The notes under the pieces are model-generated. The model did no database searches. It was not told the DNA's origin and was given only the letters and a program-made list of their open reading frames with translations. Made by a program: the position numbers and the translations under genes. This document shows, piece by piece, positions 16,089-27,824 of a DNA stretch of 64,000 nt (positions within the stretch are counted from its first letter, which is position 1; the number at the start of each line of letters is the position of its first letter). Source of the DNA: Hyphomonas sp. (GTDB lineage Bacteria > Pseudomonadota > Alphaproteobacteria > Caulobacterales > Hyphomonadaceae); contig JACKIK010000005.1 of assembly GCA_020638455.1 (NCBI GenBank), forward strand, positions 72,072-136,071. The letters run 5' to 3'.

Positions 16089-19000
16089 ATGCCGGTCTGG
16101 CTGATTGTTCTTGCGGCGGGGCTGTATGTGGCGGGCCTGTTTGCCGTGGCCTGGCGCGGCGACCGGCATGCGCGCGGGACCGACGCGGCGCCGAACCCGT
16201 TCGTCTACGCGCTGGCGCTGTCGGTCTACTGCACGTCGTGGACGTATTTCGGGGCGGTCGGAACGGCGGCGTCGAGCGGGTGGGATTACCTGCCGATCTA
16301 TGCCGGGCCGGTGATCGTATTCGTCTTCCTGCCAGGGATCCTGAAGCGGATCGGGGAAGTGGCCCACCGGGAGAGTATCTCCTCGCTGGCGGACTTCCTG
16401 TCGGCCAGATACGGCAAGAGCCGCGGTGTCGGTGCGCTGGCGGCGCTGGCGGCGGTGATGGGCAGCCTGCCTTATATCGCGCTGCAGCTGAAATCCGTCG
16501 GCATGAGCTTCCAGGCGCTGGCCTATGGGGCGGAGAATGCGGGCGGGCAGCCAGCGAGCGAGACGGTGCTGCTGACGGCGCTGGCGATGGCGGTGTTCGC
16601 GATCCTGTTCGGTGCGCGCCAGTCTGACGCAACGCGGCGCAATTCCGGCCTGATGCATGTGCTGGCGCTGGAGGCGGTGATCAAGCTGGTGGCGCTGGTG
16701 GCGGTGAGCCTGATGTCGATGACCGTGATCATGGCGGATCCGGCGGCGATCCCGAAGGCAGCCTATGAGCCGTTCACGCACCTCGAGATCGACACGCGCC
16801 TCATTACCATGACGCTGCTTTCCATGTGCGCGATCATCTGCCTGCCGCGGCAGTTCCACGTGACCGTGATCGAGCGGAAGACCGATGCGGAGCGCCACTT
16901 CGCGCGGTTCGTTTTCCCACTCTACCTGATCCTGACCAGCGCGGTGGTGATCCCCATCACGGTCGCGGGGATCGCGACGATCAAGGAGGGCGTGCCGCCG
17001 GACCTGTATGTGATGGACCTGCCGCTGGCATCCGGGGATGGCCTGCTGGCGATGCTGGTCTTCCTGGGCGGCTTCTCGGCGGCGACGGGGATGGTGATCG
17101 TGGCGTGCGTCGCGCTGTCGACGATGGTGACGAATGACTTGATCGTGCCGGCCGTGATGCAGACGGGACGGTTCGCCAGCCTTGGCGGCGATTCCGGTGC
17201 GCGCCTGACCACGATCCGGCGCAGCGTCATCGTTGTGCTGGTGCTGCTGGCCTATGGCTATTACCGGCTGGCGGGGACGGGCGAGGCGCTGGCGCAGATC
17301 GGCCTGTTGTCCTTCGCGGCGGCGGCCCAGTTTGCGCCGTCGCTGATCGGCGCGGTCTACTGGCGGGGCGGGCGGCGGGCCGGCGTGCTGGCCGGACTCG
17401 CCATCGGCATGGTGGTCTGGGCCTACACACTGTTCCTGCCGGCGATCCTCAGCCATGACCGGATGGCGGCAGCCTTGCCCGGATGGCTGGACCCATACGC
17501 GCTGTTCGGGATGCGGTTCGAGGACAGCCTGACCCATGGTGCGCTGTGGAGCCTTGGCGCGAACCTTGCGGCCTATGTGCTCGTGTCCCTGCGCGCCCGT
17601 GAGCGGCTGCGGGACAAGGTGCAGGCAGGCGCATTCGTCGGCGGAACGGACCTGCCCCTGCAGGTCGAGTCGGGGTCCGGCGCGAGTGTCAGTTCGGTGA
17701 CGCCCAACGGGCTGAAGACGCTGGCGGCCCGCTTCCTGACGCCGGAGGCGGTGGACCATGCCTTCGCCGATTTCGAACGCACGACCGGCGTGCCGGCCTC
17801 GGGCGACGGCCCGGCCGACTGGCAGCTTGTCCAGCGGACCGAACGGCTGCTGGCAAGTGCGCTCGGCGCCTCGTCCGCCCGGGTGGTGCTGGCCTCCGCC
17901 ATCGGCGGCAGCCAGGTGGCGCTGCCGGACGTGCTGTCGATGCTCGACCACAAGACGCAGGCCGAGCGGTTCGAGCGGCACATGCTGCAGTCCATGCTGG
18001 AGAACATTTCGCAGGGTATCTCGGTGGTCGATTCCGAGCAGCGCCTCGTGGCGTGGAATACTGCGTATCTGGAGCTGTTCGACTATCCGCACGATCTTGT
18101 GGCCGTCGGAACGCCGGTGGAGCGGCTGATCGAGTACAACCTTCGCTCCGGCTGGATCGAGGGCAACCCGGCCGACGAGGCGCGGCGGCGTGTGGAGCAC
18201 ATGCGGGCGGGGCGCCAGCACACCTATGAGCGGCGCAATCCGGATGGCCGCTACCTTCGAATCACCGGCCATCCGATGCCGGGTGGCGGCTATGTCACGA
18301 CATTCACCGACATCACGACCGACAAGCTGCGCGAACGGGCGCTGATCGAGGCGAACGAGACGCTGGAGAGCCGTGTGCGGGAGCGCACGCACGACCTCGA
18401 GGTCATGGCGGACGATCTCGATGTGGCGCGGCGCGAGGCAGAGGGGGCGAATGCGTCGAAGACGCGCTTCCTGGCAGCGGCAAGCCATGACCTTTTGCAG
18501 CCGCTGAATGCGGCGCGGCTGTTCCTCGGCTCGATCAGTTCGGACAAGAAGGGAATGGATCTCGTCAGCAAGGCCGACAAGTCCATTCAGTCTGCGGATG
18601 AGTTGCTGCGCGGCCTGCTGGATATTTCGCGCCTCGACCACGGCAATATCACCGCCAAGCCGGTGACGATCCCGCTGGGCCCCTTGCTGGAGGACCTCGT
18701 CGACGAGGCGATGCCGATGGCGGAACTCGCCGGGCTCGAGATGCGCATCGCGCCGACCAGCCTTGTGGTGCAGGCCGATCCGGATTTCCTGAAAAGCGTG
18801 CGGAGGAACTTCATTTCCAATGCCCGGCGCTATACGCGCAAGGGCGGCGTGCTGGTTGGCGCGCGGCGGCGCGGAAACGTGGCGCAGATAGAGGTCTGGG
18901 ATACGGGCCCCGGCATAGCGCCGGACCGTCTGGACCTGATCTTCGAGGAATTCCGCCGGTATGAGGATGCCGACAATGCCGGCATTCGGGGGGCGGGCCT

Positions 19001-19556
19001 CGGCCTGTCGGTGTCGAAGCGGCTGGCGGACCTGATGGGCGCGGCGATCCATGTCCGTTCGAAGCCGGGCAAGGGCAGCGTGTTTTCCGTTCGTGTGCCG
19101 CTGGCCATCACCAAACCGGTGCGGCGCAAGGCCGCCGCGTCGACCGCGTCGCGGAAGAAGGCGCCGCTGACCGGTCTCAGGATTCTCGTGATCGACGACG
19201 AGCCGGCAATCGTGGACGCCATGAGGGCGCTGCTGGGCAGCTGGGGATGCGATGTGGCGGGGGCGGGGTCCGACGTTGAAGCCGATGCCCGGTTCACGTC
19301 GGAGGAATTCGACGCCGTGATTGCCGACCTGCACCTGCAGGGCGAGCGCGATGGGCTGGGGCTGATCGAACAATACCGCAAAAGGCTTCCCGCGCCGGGC
19401 AATGCACTGCTGCTGACGGCGACGGCCACGGATGAAGTGAAGGCGCGGGCGCAGGCCGCCGGAGTCGCCGTGCTGAGGAAGCCGGCAGGGCCGGATGACA
19501 TCAGGCGCTTCCTGGAAGGACTGAAGGCGACCGGACGGACGCACGCGGCGGAATAG
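16089..19556 (+). CDS. crbS: CrbS-like hybrid histidine kinase with sodium/solute symporter domain
   Basis: An 1155-aa membrane kinase. Residues 1 to about 500 form an SSS symporter-like domain with about 13 helices; a linker follows, then a PAS_7-type sensor (about 640-760, QGISVVDSEQRLVAWN), a coiled region, HisKA with the phosphorylated His800 in AASHDLLQPLNAAR, an HATPase domain with NARRYTRKGG and GAGLGLSVSKRLADLMG, and a C-terminal receiver domain with Asp1080 in VIADLHLQ. This architecture is that of CrbS/MxtR, which controls acs through CrbR in gamma-proteobacteria. It ends one base from the convergent regulator stop. Stimulus is presumably acetate uptake or its derivative, by homology only. 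Confidence 0.9.
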   Translation: MPVWLIVLAAGLYVAGLFAVAWRGDRHARGTDAAPNPFVYALALSVYCTSWTYFGAVGTAASSGWDYLPIYAGPVIVFVFLPGILKRIGEVAHRESISSLADFLSARYGKSRGVGALAALAAVMGSLPYIALQLKSVGMSFQALAYGAENAGGQPASETVLLTALAMAVFAILFGARQSDATRRNSGLMHVLALEAVIKLVALVAVSLMSMTVIMADPAAIPKAAYEPFTHLEIDTRLITMTLLSMCAIICLPRQFHVTVIERKTDAERHFARFVFPLYLILTSAVVIPITVAGIATIKEGVPPDLYVMDLPLASGDGLLAMLVFLGGFSAATGMVIVACVALSTMVTNDLIVPAVMQTGRFASLGGDSGARLTTIRRSVIVVLVLLAYGYYRLAGTGEALAQIGLLSFAAAAQFAPSLIGAVYWRGGRRAGVLAGLAIGMVVWAYTLFLPAILSHDRMAAALPGWLDPYALFGMRFEDSLTHGALWSLGANLAAYVLVSLRARERLRDKVQAGAFVGGTDLPLQVESGSGASVSSVTPNGLKTLAARFLTPEAVDHAFADFERTTGVPASGDGPADWQLVQRTERLLASALGASSARVVLASAIGGSQVALPDVLSMLDHKTQAERFERHMLQSMLENISQGISVVDSEQRLVAWNTAYLELFDYPHDLVAVGTPVERLIEYNLRSGWIEGNPADEARRRVEHMRAGRQHTYERRNPDGRYLRITGHPMPGGGYVTTFTDITTDKLRERALIEANETLESRVRERTHDLEVMADDLDVARREAEGANASKTRFLAAASHDLLQPLNAARLFLGSISSDKKGMDLVSKADKSIQSADELLRGLLDISRLDHGNITAKPVTIPLGPLLEDLVDEAMPMAELAGLEMRIAPTSLVVQADPDFLKSVRRNFISNARRYTRKGGVLVGARRRGNVAQIEVWDTGPGIAPDRLDLIFEEFRRYEDADNAGIRGAGLGLSVSKRLADLMGAAIHVRSKPGKGSVFSVRVPLAITKPVRRKAAASTASRKKAPLTGLRILVIDDEPAIVDAMRALLGSWGCDVAGAGSDVEADARFTSEEFDAVIADLHLQGERDGLGLIEQYRKRLPAPGNALLLTATATDEVKARAQAAGVAVLRKPAGPDDIRRFLEGLKATGRTHAAE

Positions 19557-19557
19557 G

Positions 19558-20190
19558 TCAGAGCGAGGTCGCTTCCTTGTAGATCAGCAGGGCCTGGGTG
19601 CGGTTATTGGCGCCGAGCTTGCGGAAGATGGCCGTCATGTGCGCCTTCACGGTGGCGACGGAAATGTCCATCTCATAGGCGATCTGCTTGTTGAGGAGGC
19701 CATCGGCGAGGCCAGCGATCACCTTGCGCTGGGCCGGCGTCAGGCCGGCGACCCGGGCAAGCAGTTCCTGGCGGTCGGGCGAGGCGCCGGTGTCAGAGGG
19801 TGGAAACCACTGGCCGCCATCGAGCGCAGTAGCGAGCGCAGCGGAAAGGTCTTCCAGCGACATGCTCTTTGGCATGTATCCGGCGGCGCCCAGGGCGCGG
19901 GCCGTTTCGAAGGCCTGGGCGGACTCGGTGGCCGAGACGACCACGATCGGACAGCCGGGGCCGGCGCCGATCAGCCGGGTAAGGCCGTCGAATTCCTGGG
20001 AATCGGCAAGGGTGAGGTCGAGCAGGATGAGGTCGTACCGGGTTTCGTCCAGCCGGGCGAGCGCGTCCGAGAGGCTGCCGGCATGATGCGCGGTTGCGCC
20101 GTCCGGGAAGGCGGCGGTGAGCGCGACTTCGAGCGCATCCCGGAACAGGGGGTGATCGTCCACGATGAGAACCGTGGGGATACCGGCCAT
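19558..20190 (-). CDS. crbR: CrbR-like LuxR/NarL-family response regulator
   Basis: A 210-aa response regulator: receiver domain (residues 1-120) with the acidic pocket in VLIVDDHPLFRDAL, the phospho-acceptor Asp in LILLDLTLAD and conserved Lys in GYMPKSMS, then a LuxR helix-turn-helix (about 145-205) with GLTPAQRKVIAGLADGLLNK. GGGGAGGAACGAAC precedes the ATG. It is convergent with crbS and divergent from the porin-acs unit, an arrangement fitting control of that promoter. By homology to CrbR/ErdR it should activate acs. Targets are inferred from position. Confidence 0.85.
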   Translation of the reverse strand: MAGIPTVLIVDDHPLFRDALEVALTAAFPDGATAHHAGSLSDALARLDETRYDLILLDLTLADSQEFDGLTRLIGAGPGCPIVVVSATESAQAFETARALGAAGYMPKSMSLEDLSAALATALDGGQWFPPSDTGASPDRQELLARVAGLTPAQRKVIAGLADGLLNKQIAYEMDISVATVKAHMTAIFRKLGANNRTQALLIYKEATSL

Positions 20191-20341
20191 GTTCGTTCCT
20201 CCCCTGCGCCGCGGGCTTCATCGGCCGCGATCTTCAGCTCTTACAACACTCTACATGCCATGCGAATGGCCCGACAGGAATTCGACCTTGGTCTTAGCAC
20301 CAATGGCCAATAGCGGGCCGGGGCCGGGCTCCGGATACTGC

Positions 20342-20363
20342 CCCTCATAAAATGACATGAGGG
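20342..20363 (+). promoter_or_regulatory. Stem-loop next to the porin ribosome binding site
   Basis: CCCTCAT and ATGAGGG form 7-bp arms around AAAATGAC. The right arm runs into GGGAGGA, the porin Shine-Dalgarno, so folding could partly hide it. This is inference from sequence alone. Confidence 0.3.
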
Positions 20364-20371
20364 AGGAAAGC

Positions 20372-21667
20372 ATGTCTCATTCCGTACGCGCTGTATTGCT
20401 GTCGACCGCAGCCGCGGTGATCGCGCTTGGGGCGAGTGCCCAGGAGTCCATGGAGGACCGCGTCGCGGCACTCGAGGCGATGGTGGCCGAGCTGAAGGCC
20501 GAACTCGTGGCCGAACGCACGAAGACGGATGAGAGCATTGTCCGTATCGAGAAGAGCGTGGCCGAAGCGCCCGCCGCGGCGGCACCGGCCCCGAAGACGG
20601 ACGGCTTCCTTGTCGGCGACACGACGCTGAAATTCGGCGGCTTCATCGATGCCGACGTGCACGTCACAAACCTGACCGATGGCGGGATCGCTTCGACCTC
20701 GATTGCGCGGGACTTCTACATTCCGGGCGCAACGCCGATTGGCGGAGCGGAGACGACCTTCACCGACTTTACGGCGGAGCCTACGCGCTTCTTCCTGGCG
20801 GCCTCGAAGCCGGTGGGCGAAGGCAGCGTCAGCGGCTATATCGAGATGGACTTCCTCGGCTCCGGCCAGGGCAATGAGCTGGTCTCGAACTCCTATTCGC
20901 CGCGGCTGCGCCGGGCGTTCGTGAAGTATGGCAACTGGCTGGTCGGTCAGGAATGGTCGACCTTCCAGAACACGTCGGCCATCCCGGAGAGCGCGAGCTT
21001 CCTGGCCCTGTCGGACGGCATGATCTTCATCCGCCAGCCGCAGATCCGCTACACCAATGGCAACTGGATGTTCGCCCTCGAGAACCCGAACACGACGACG
21101 CTGAATGCCGGCTCGCGGGACGAGAACCTTCTGCCGGACGTCGTGGCGCGCTACAACATGACCGGTGATTTCGGGAATGTGTCGTTCGCCGGTATCGCGC
21201 GGCAGCTGCGGGCCGATTTCGGCGCCAGCGAGGAGGAAACGTTCGGCTATGGCCTCAGCGTGTCCGGCATGGTCAAGGCGGGCGCCAAGGACGACATCCG
21301 CTTCAACCTCGTCGGCGGCGAGGGCGTCGGGCGCTATGTCGGCCTTGCGGCCAGCCGGTCGACGGCACTGGATCCGAACGGCAAGCTGGAAGCGATCCCG
21401 AGTGTCGGCGGCCTCGTCGCCTGGCGCCACCCGTTTGGCGAGACGGCGCGGTTCAGCGGCGGCTATTCCGGCCTGTTCGTGGACAACCCGACCTATCTGC
21501 CGCTCACGACGACGAAGTCAGTGCAGTCCGCCTTTGGTGCCATCCTCTGGGATGTTGCCCCCAAGACGACGCTCGGCGTCGAGCTGATGCATGGCATCCG
21601 CGAGGACGAGAGTGGCAACAAAGGGGACATGACCCGCTTCACGTTCTCCACCAAATATGCATTCTGA
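20372..21667 (+). CDS. DcaP-like outer-membrane porin
   Basis: A 431-aa porin: signal peptide (about residues 1-24, ending ALGASAQE), a periplasmic coiled-coil (about 25-70, MEDRVAALEAMVAELKAEL), an Ala/Pro hinge, then a beta-barrel beginning TTLKFGGFIDADVHV and ending in Phe (STKYAF), as outer-membrane proteins do. This layout matches DcaP-type trimeric porins for carboxylic acids. ATG 20372 is chosen over an in-frame start at 20357, because GGGAGGAAAG precedes it. It lies 36 bp before acs and is divergent from crbR, so it probably admits acetate or related acids. Confidence 0.85.
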   Translation: MSHSVRAVLLSTAAAVIALGASAQESMEDRVAALEAMVAELKAELVAERTKTDESIVRIEKSVAEAPAAAAPAPKTDGFLVGDTTLKFGGFIDADVHVTNLTDGGIASTSIARDFYIPGATPIGGAETTFTDFTAEPTRFFLAASKPVGEGSVSGYIEMDFLGSGQGNELVSNSYSPRLRRAFVKYGNWLVGQEWSTFQNTSAIPESASFLALSDGMIFIRQPQIRYTNGNWMFALENPNTTTLNAGSRDENLLPDVVARYNMTGDFGNVSFAGIARQLRADFGASEEETFGYGLSVSGMVKAGAKDDIRFNLVGGEGVGRYVGLAASRSTALDPNGKLEAIPSVGGLVAWRHPFGETARFSGGYSGLFVDNPTYLPLTTTKSVQSAFGAILWDVAPKTTLGVELMHGIREDESGNKGDMTRFTFSTKYAF

Positions 21668-21703
21668 GCGCAGCGAAAAACACTGCCGTATGAGGAAACG
21701 ACC

Positions 21704-23649
<1,946 letters not shown>

Positions 23650-23653
<4 letters not shown>

Positions 23654-24234
23654 TCACCGACGCACGGGTCGACGCCTATATCGAGAAAGCGGCCGGGTTC
23701 GCCCAGCCGCTTCTCAACGCATTGAGGGCGCAGGCGCGGGAGATCTGTCCGCAGGCGGAAGAAGCCATCAAGTGGGGCATGCCGGCGCTGACCTATCATG
23801 GCAAGGTGTTGTGCGGCTTCGGTGGGTTCAAGGCGCATGTCGTCTTCTATGTCCACGGTTCGTCCGGACGGGGCGATGCGGAGGGAATGGGAAATTTCGG
23901 CAAGATGACCAGCCTGGAAGACCTGCCGTCAAAGCAGGACATGGCGACACTGCTGGCGGCGCGGATGCAGGAAGTCGATGCGGGTCCGAAGGCCGCGTCG
24001 CGGCGCAAGCCGCCGAGACCGGCGCCGGAGCTGCCCGCGGATTTCGCCCGGGCTCTGAAGGCGTCCGAGGCGGCGGCGGATACGTTCCACGGCTTCGCGC
24101 CCAGCCACAGGCGTGAATATGTCGAGTGGATTCTGGAAGCGAAGCGCGACGAGACGCGCGCGAAGCGGATTGCCCAGGCCGTCGAATGGCTTGCCGAGGG
24201 CAAGCCGCGCAACTGGAAGTACACGAAGAAGTAA
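23650..24234 (+). CDS. YdeI/OmpD-associated family protein (DUF1801-type)
   Basis: A 194-aa soluble protein with a DUF1801/YdhG-like N-terminal domain ([21 protein letters not shown] around residues 37-57) and a C-terminal YdeI-type segment ([17 protein letters not shown] and [14 protein letters not shown]). The start is GTG 23650, overlapping the acs stop by four bases, so translation is probably coupled to acs. No catalytic residues are known for this family and its role is unknown. It ends three bases before the convergent chvG stop codon. Confidence 0.8.
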
Positions 24235-24237
24235 GGC

Positions 24238-25842
24238 TCAGATCGCCGGAAGGTCGACGCAGAAGCGGGCGCCGCCTTCGGCGCGGTTCTCGGCCCAGAC
24301 CTTGCCGCGATGGGTGGCGACGATCTGACGGACAATCGACAGGCCAAGGCCCGAATTGTTGCCGAAGGCTGTGCCCTTCGGGCGGTCCGTGTAGAAGCGG
24401 TTGAAAATGGTGTCGAGCTTGTCCTCGGGGATGCCGGGGCCGCCATCCTCGACCTTGATGCGGGCGACCGTCTGCGGGCCGTCATTGGTCTGGTCGAGCG
24501 TGACGTCGACGCGGCCACCGGCCGGCGAGAAGGAGCGGGCATTGTCGATCAGGTTGCGGATGACTTGTCCGAGCGGGCCCTCGCGGCCGCGGACGAGCAG
24601 CCGGGCGCCCATCGTGGCGTCGTGGAAATGCACGGTTACCGCCCCTTCTTCGTGGGCGAGGGAGTCGTAGGTGCTGACCACGTCGCGGACGAAACGGGCG
24701 ATATCCATCTGCTCGCTCGGCACGCGCGTCATTTCCGCTTCGAGGCGCGAGGCGTTGGAGATGTCGGTGATCAGGCGGTCGAGGCGCCGGACATCCAGCG
24801 CGATGACGGCGCGCAGGCGTTCGGTCAGTTCCGGGTTTTCCTTCACGCTGTCGAGCGTCTCGATGGCGGAGCGGATGGAGGTGAGCGGGTTCTTCAGTTC
24901 GTGCGCGACGTCGGCGGCGAACTGCTCGTTGGCCTGGATGCGCTCGATCAGGGCTTCGGTCATGCCCTGCATGGAGGTGGCGAGATTGCCGATCTCGTCC
25001 TTGCGGGAAGTGAGGGCCGGAATGTCGATCCGCTCGGACGAGCCGGCGCGGATGCGGTCGGCGGCCAGCGACAGGCGCCTCAGCGGGCGGGCGATGCCGA
25101 GCGTCAGCAGGGCGGACGTAATGAAGGCGACCAGAACGGCGACGCCGATGAATGGCAGCAGGGCCGCACGTTCGGCGCGGATGATCTCGTCGATGTCGCT
25201 CGACTCGAGGGTCAGCACGCCGACCACGGCTGAAACCCGCTGGATCGGCATGGAGACGGAAATGATGCGCTGGCCACGGTCGGAAAAACGCTGGCTGGCC
25301 GCCTCGCCGCCATTCTTCGCGATCTCGAATTCTTCCTCGAAGCTCTGTGTCCGGACGGCATCGGAGGAGCGGCGAGGCATGATCGGGCCGAAGACGGCGC
25401 CCGCCCATTCGGACAGGTTACGGCCCCATCGAGCGACCCGTCCCGGCTCGCGGAGGGGTGGCAGGGCAGTCACGTCGACCCGTTCGGAGAGATAGAAGCT
25501 GTCGCCCACCATCTCGCCATCCGGCAGGTAGATGCGCGCGCGCACCCGTTCGGGCAGGTTGAGGCGCACGATGGTCTGCCGGGCTGCCTCGACATCGAGA
25601 GCCGGCTGGGGCGTGGTCGCGTCTTCGCCCAACAGGCTGGTGAAGATCTGCGCCTGGGCGACAAGGTCCTGCTTCTTGGAGACCACGAAGCCCGCGCGCA
25701 TCTCGTTCAGCACCATGGCGCCGACGATGAGGATGGCGAGGCCGGCAAGGTTCGACGCGAAGATCAGCCGCGCAATGCGCGAGCCGAAGACCACCGACCC
25801 CCGGGAGGCGGAAATCTTCGTCCTGACGTTCCTGCCGGCCAT
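24238..25842 (-). CDS. chvG: ChvG-type sensor histidine kinase
   Basis: A 534-aa membrane kinase, partner of ChvI, which in alphaproteobacteria responds to acid or cell-envelope stress. Two transmembrane segments (about 20-48 and 235-258) flank a periplasmic sensing domain; a HAMP region follows (PLRRLSLAADRIRAGSSERI), then HisKA with His314 in DVAHELKNPLTSIRSA and an HATPase with NLIDNARSFSP and NSGLGLSIVRQIV. It begins 23 bases after the cyclophilin stop and probably shares its transcript. chvI lies upstream on the same strand but is separated by a plus-strand gene, unlike the usual adjacent chvI-chvG order. Confidence 0.88.
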   Translation of the reverse strand: MAGRNVRTKISASRGSVVFGSRIARLIFASNLAGLAILIVGAMVLNEMRAGFVVSKKQDLVAQAQIFTSLLGEDATTPQPALDVEAARQTIVRLNLPERVRARIYLPDGEMVGDSFYLSERVDVTALPPLREPGRVARWGRNLSEWAGAVFGPIMPRRSSDAVRTQSFEEEFEIAKNGGEAASQRFSDRGQRIISVSMPIQRVSAVVGVLTLESSDIDEIIRAERAALLPFIGVAVLVAFITSALLTLGIARPLRRLSLAADRIRAGSSERIDIPALTSRKDEIGNLATSMQGMTEALIERIQANEQFAADVAHELKNPLTSIRSAIETLDSVKENPELTERLRAVIALDVRRLDRLITDISNASRLEAEMTRVPSEQMDIARFVRDVVSTYDSLAHEEGAVTVHFHDATMGARLLVRGREGPLGQVIRNLIDNARSFSPAGGRVDVTLDQTNDGPQTVARIKVEDGGPGIPEDKLDTIFNRFYTDRPKGTAFGNNSGLGLSIVRQIVATHRGKVWAENRAEGGARFCVDLPAI

Positions 25843-25865
25843 CTGCGCGGTCCTGCGGCGCCCGG

Positions 25866-26330
<465 letters not shown>

Positions 26331-26450
26331 GGGACATCCTATTGCTTGTGCTAATCTACAGACTGGCTATTGAATCACGCCCATTGCGGCAAGCCCGTGC
26401 GGCAGGAATGTGCCAGGCGGGCTCCGCGCCGTGCGACCATTGAGGGGCTC

Positions 26451-26921
26451 ATGCTCGCTACCCTGATTTCCGTTGTGCTGGCTGGAATCCTGACGGTCGC
26501 GGGGCTGATGCACGCCCTCTGGGGCTTCGGCGTGACGTTTCCGGCGGCCAATGAGCAGCAACTGGCGCGGATGGTGGTGGGCAAGCGGGGCATCACCAGG
26601 ATGCCGTCCATGGCGGCGTGCCTGTTCGTGGCGGTCTGCCTGTTCGCCTTCGCCCTGCTGGCGCTGATGCTGGGCCGGGAGGTGCCGATGCCGGTGTCGA
26701 AATGGCTGGTTGCAGCGGCCGGCGGCGGTGCGGCGCTGCTTTTCGCCGGGCGCGGCATCCTGGGTGTGCTGCCGGCGTTCGAGCGGGCGCTGCCGGAACA
26801 GCCCTTCCTGTCGCTGAACCGGCGCTTCTATTCGCCCCTGATCTTCCTGATCGGCGTCGGCTTTGCGCTGCTGACCCTGTCGTTGCCCTATTGGACATGG
26901 CGGCTGGGCTGGCTGCGCTAA
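26451..26921 (+). CDS. DUF3995 family membrane protein
   Basis: A 156-aa integral membrane protein with four hydrophobic segments (about residues 3-25, 54-76, 85-107, 128-150) and the DUF3995-like motif GLMHALWGFGVTFPA near the N-terminus. ATG 26451 is chosen because GAGGGG precedes it and the frame extension to 26370 is Arg/Cys-rich and unlike the family. It sits on the plus strand between chvI and the cyclophilin-chvG pair and ends three bases before the convergent chvI stop. No function is known. Confidence 0.75.
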   Translation: MLATLISVVLAGILTVAGLMHALWGFGVTFPAANEQQLARMVVGKRGITRMPSMAACLFVAVCLFAFALLALMLGREVPMPVSKWLVAAAGGGAALLFAGRGILGVLPAFERALPEQPFLSLNRRFYSPLIFLIGVGFALLTLSLPYWTWRLGWLR

Positions 26922-26924
26922 GTC

Positions 26925-27698
26925 CTATTCCGTGTAGCGGTAGCCGACGCCATAGAGCGTTTCGATCGCGTCGAAATCGTCGGTGACTTCGCGGAACTTC
27001 TTGCGCAGGCGCTTGATGTGGCTGTCGATGGTGCGGTCGTCGACATAGATCTGGTCGTCATAGGCCGCATCCATCAGCTGGTCACGGCTCTTGACGTAGC
27101 CGGGGCGGGCGGCGAGGGCCTGCAGGATCAGGAATTCGGTAACCGTCAGGCGAACCGGGTGGCCATCCCAGGTGCAGGCATGGCGGTTCGGGTCCAGCGT
27201 GAGTTTGCCGCGCACGATCGGCTTGTGGTCGCCTTCTTCCGGGCCGGCCGTGCCGCCGCGGGCGCGTCGCAGGACGGCTTTCACGCGCTCGGCCAGCAGG
27301 CGGTTGGAGCAGGGCTTCCGCACGAAATCGTCGGCACCGATGTTGAAGCCGATGACCTCGTCGATTTCCTCGTCCTTGGAGGTGAGGAAGATGACCGGCA
27401 GTTCGCTGGTCTGGCGCAGGCGGCGCAGCAGTTCCATGCCGTCCATGCGGGGCATCTTCACATCGAGGATGGCGATATCCGGCGGGCTCTCGGTCAGCGC
27501 CGGCAGGGCGGCTTCGCCGTCATGGTAGGTGCGGACGGTATAGCCCTCAGCCTCGAAGAACATTTTGAGCGAGGCAACGATGTGTTCGTCATCGTCCACA
27601 AGCGCGAGTGTCGTCATCTTCCGGTCCTTGTCCGCCAGCTTCGTCCCGGCGCCCTCGGACGGCCGGATCGATGGGGAGTGAAACATTGTTCGCGTCAT
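26925..27698 (-). CDS. chvI: ChvI-type response regulator, OmpR/PhoB family
   Basis: DNA-binding regulator partnered with ChvG. The receiver domain contains ALVDDDEH, the phospho-acceptor Asp in [20 protein letters not shown] and FLTSKDEE; the C-terminal winged helix ends GVGYRYTE. The start is uncertain. ATG 27698 has AAGGGAGG eight bases upstream and adds 27 residues before the usual [11 protein letters not shown] beginning. ATG 27617 gives the usual 230-aa length, but its upstream sequence is a weak site. I report the longer form on the strength of the ribosome binding site. The extension is Ser/Pro/Arg-rich and looks disordered. Confidence 0.87.
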   Translation of the reverse strand: MTRTMFHSPSIRPSEGAGTKLADKDRKMTTLALVDDDEHIVASLKMFFEAEGYTVRTYHDGEAALPALTESPPDIAILDVKMPRMDGMELLRRLRQTSELPVIFLTSKDEEIDEVIGFNIGADDFVRKPCSNRLLAERVKAVLRRARGGTAGPEEGDHKPIVRGKLTLDPNRHACTWDGHPVRLTVTEFLILQALAARPGYVKSRDQLMDAAYDDQIYVDDRTIDSHIKRLRKKFREVTDDFDAIETLYGVGYRYTE

Positions 27699-27824
27699 GG
27701 AAATAGCCTCCCTTCAGTGCTGTTGCAATGAAGCGCGAGGAGTTCGGCGAGCGCTTGCTCACATTACGGCGTTTTAAGGGTCAATTGGGGCGGCGCGGCG
27801 GCGGCATGCAGCCAGCACGCGCAG

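Noticed and set aside
15990..19544. 1184-codon open frame opposite the symporter-kinase gene
   Set aside because: Arg/His/Gln-rich translation with no domain, exactly antisense to a gene with full family motifs; a product of high GC coding bias.
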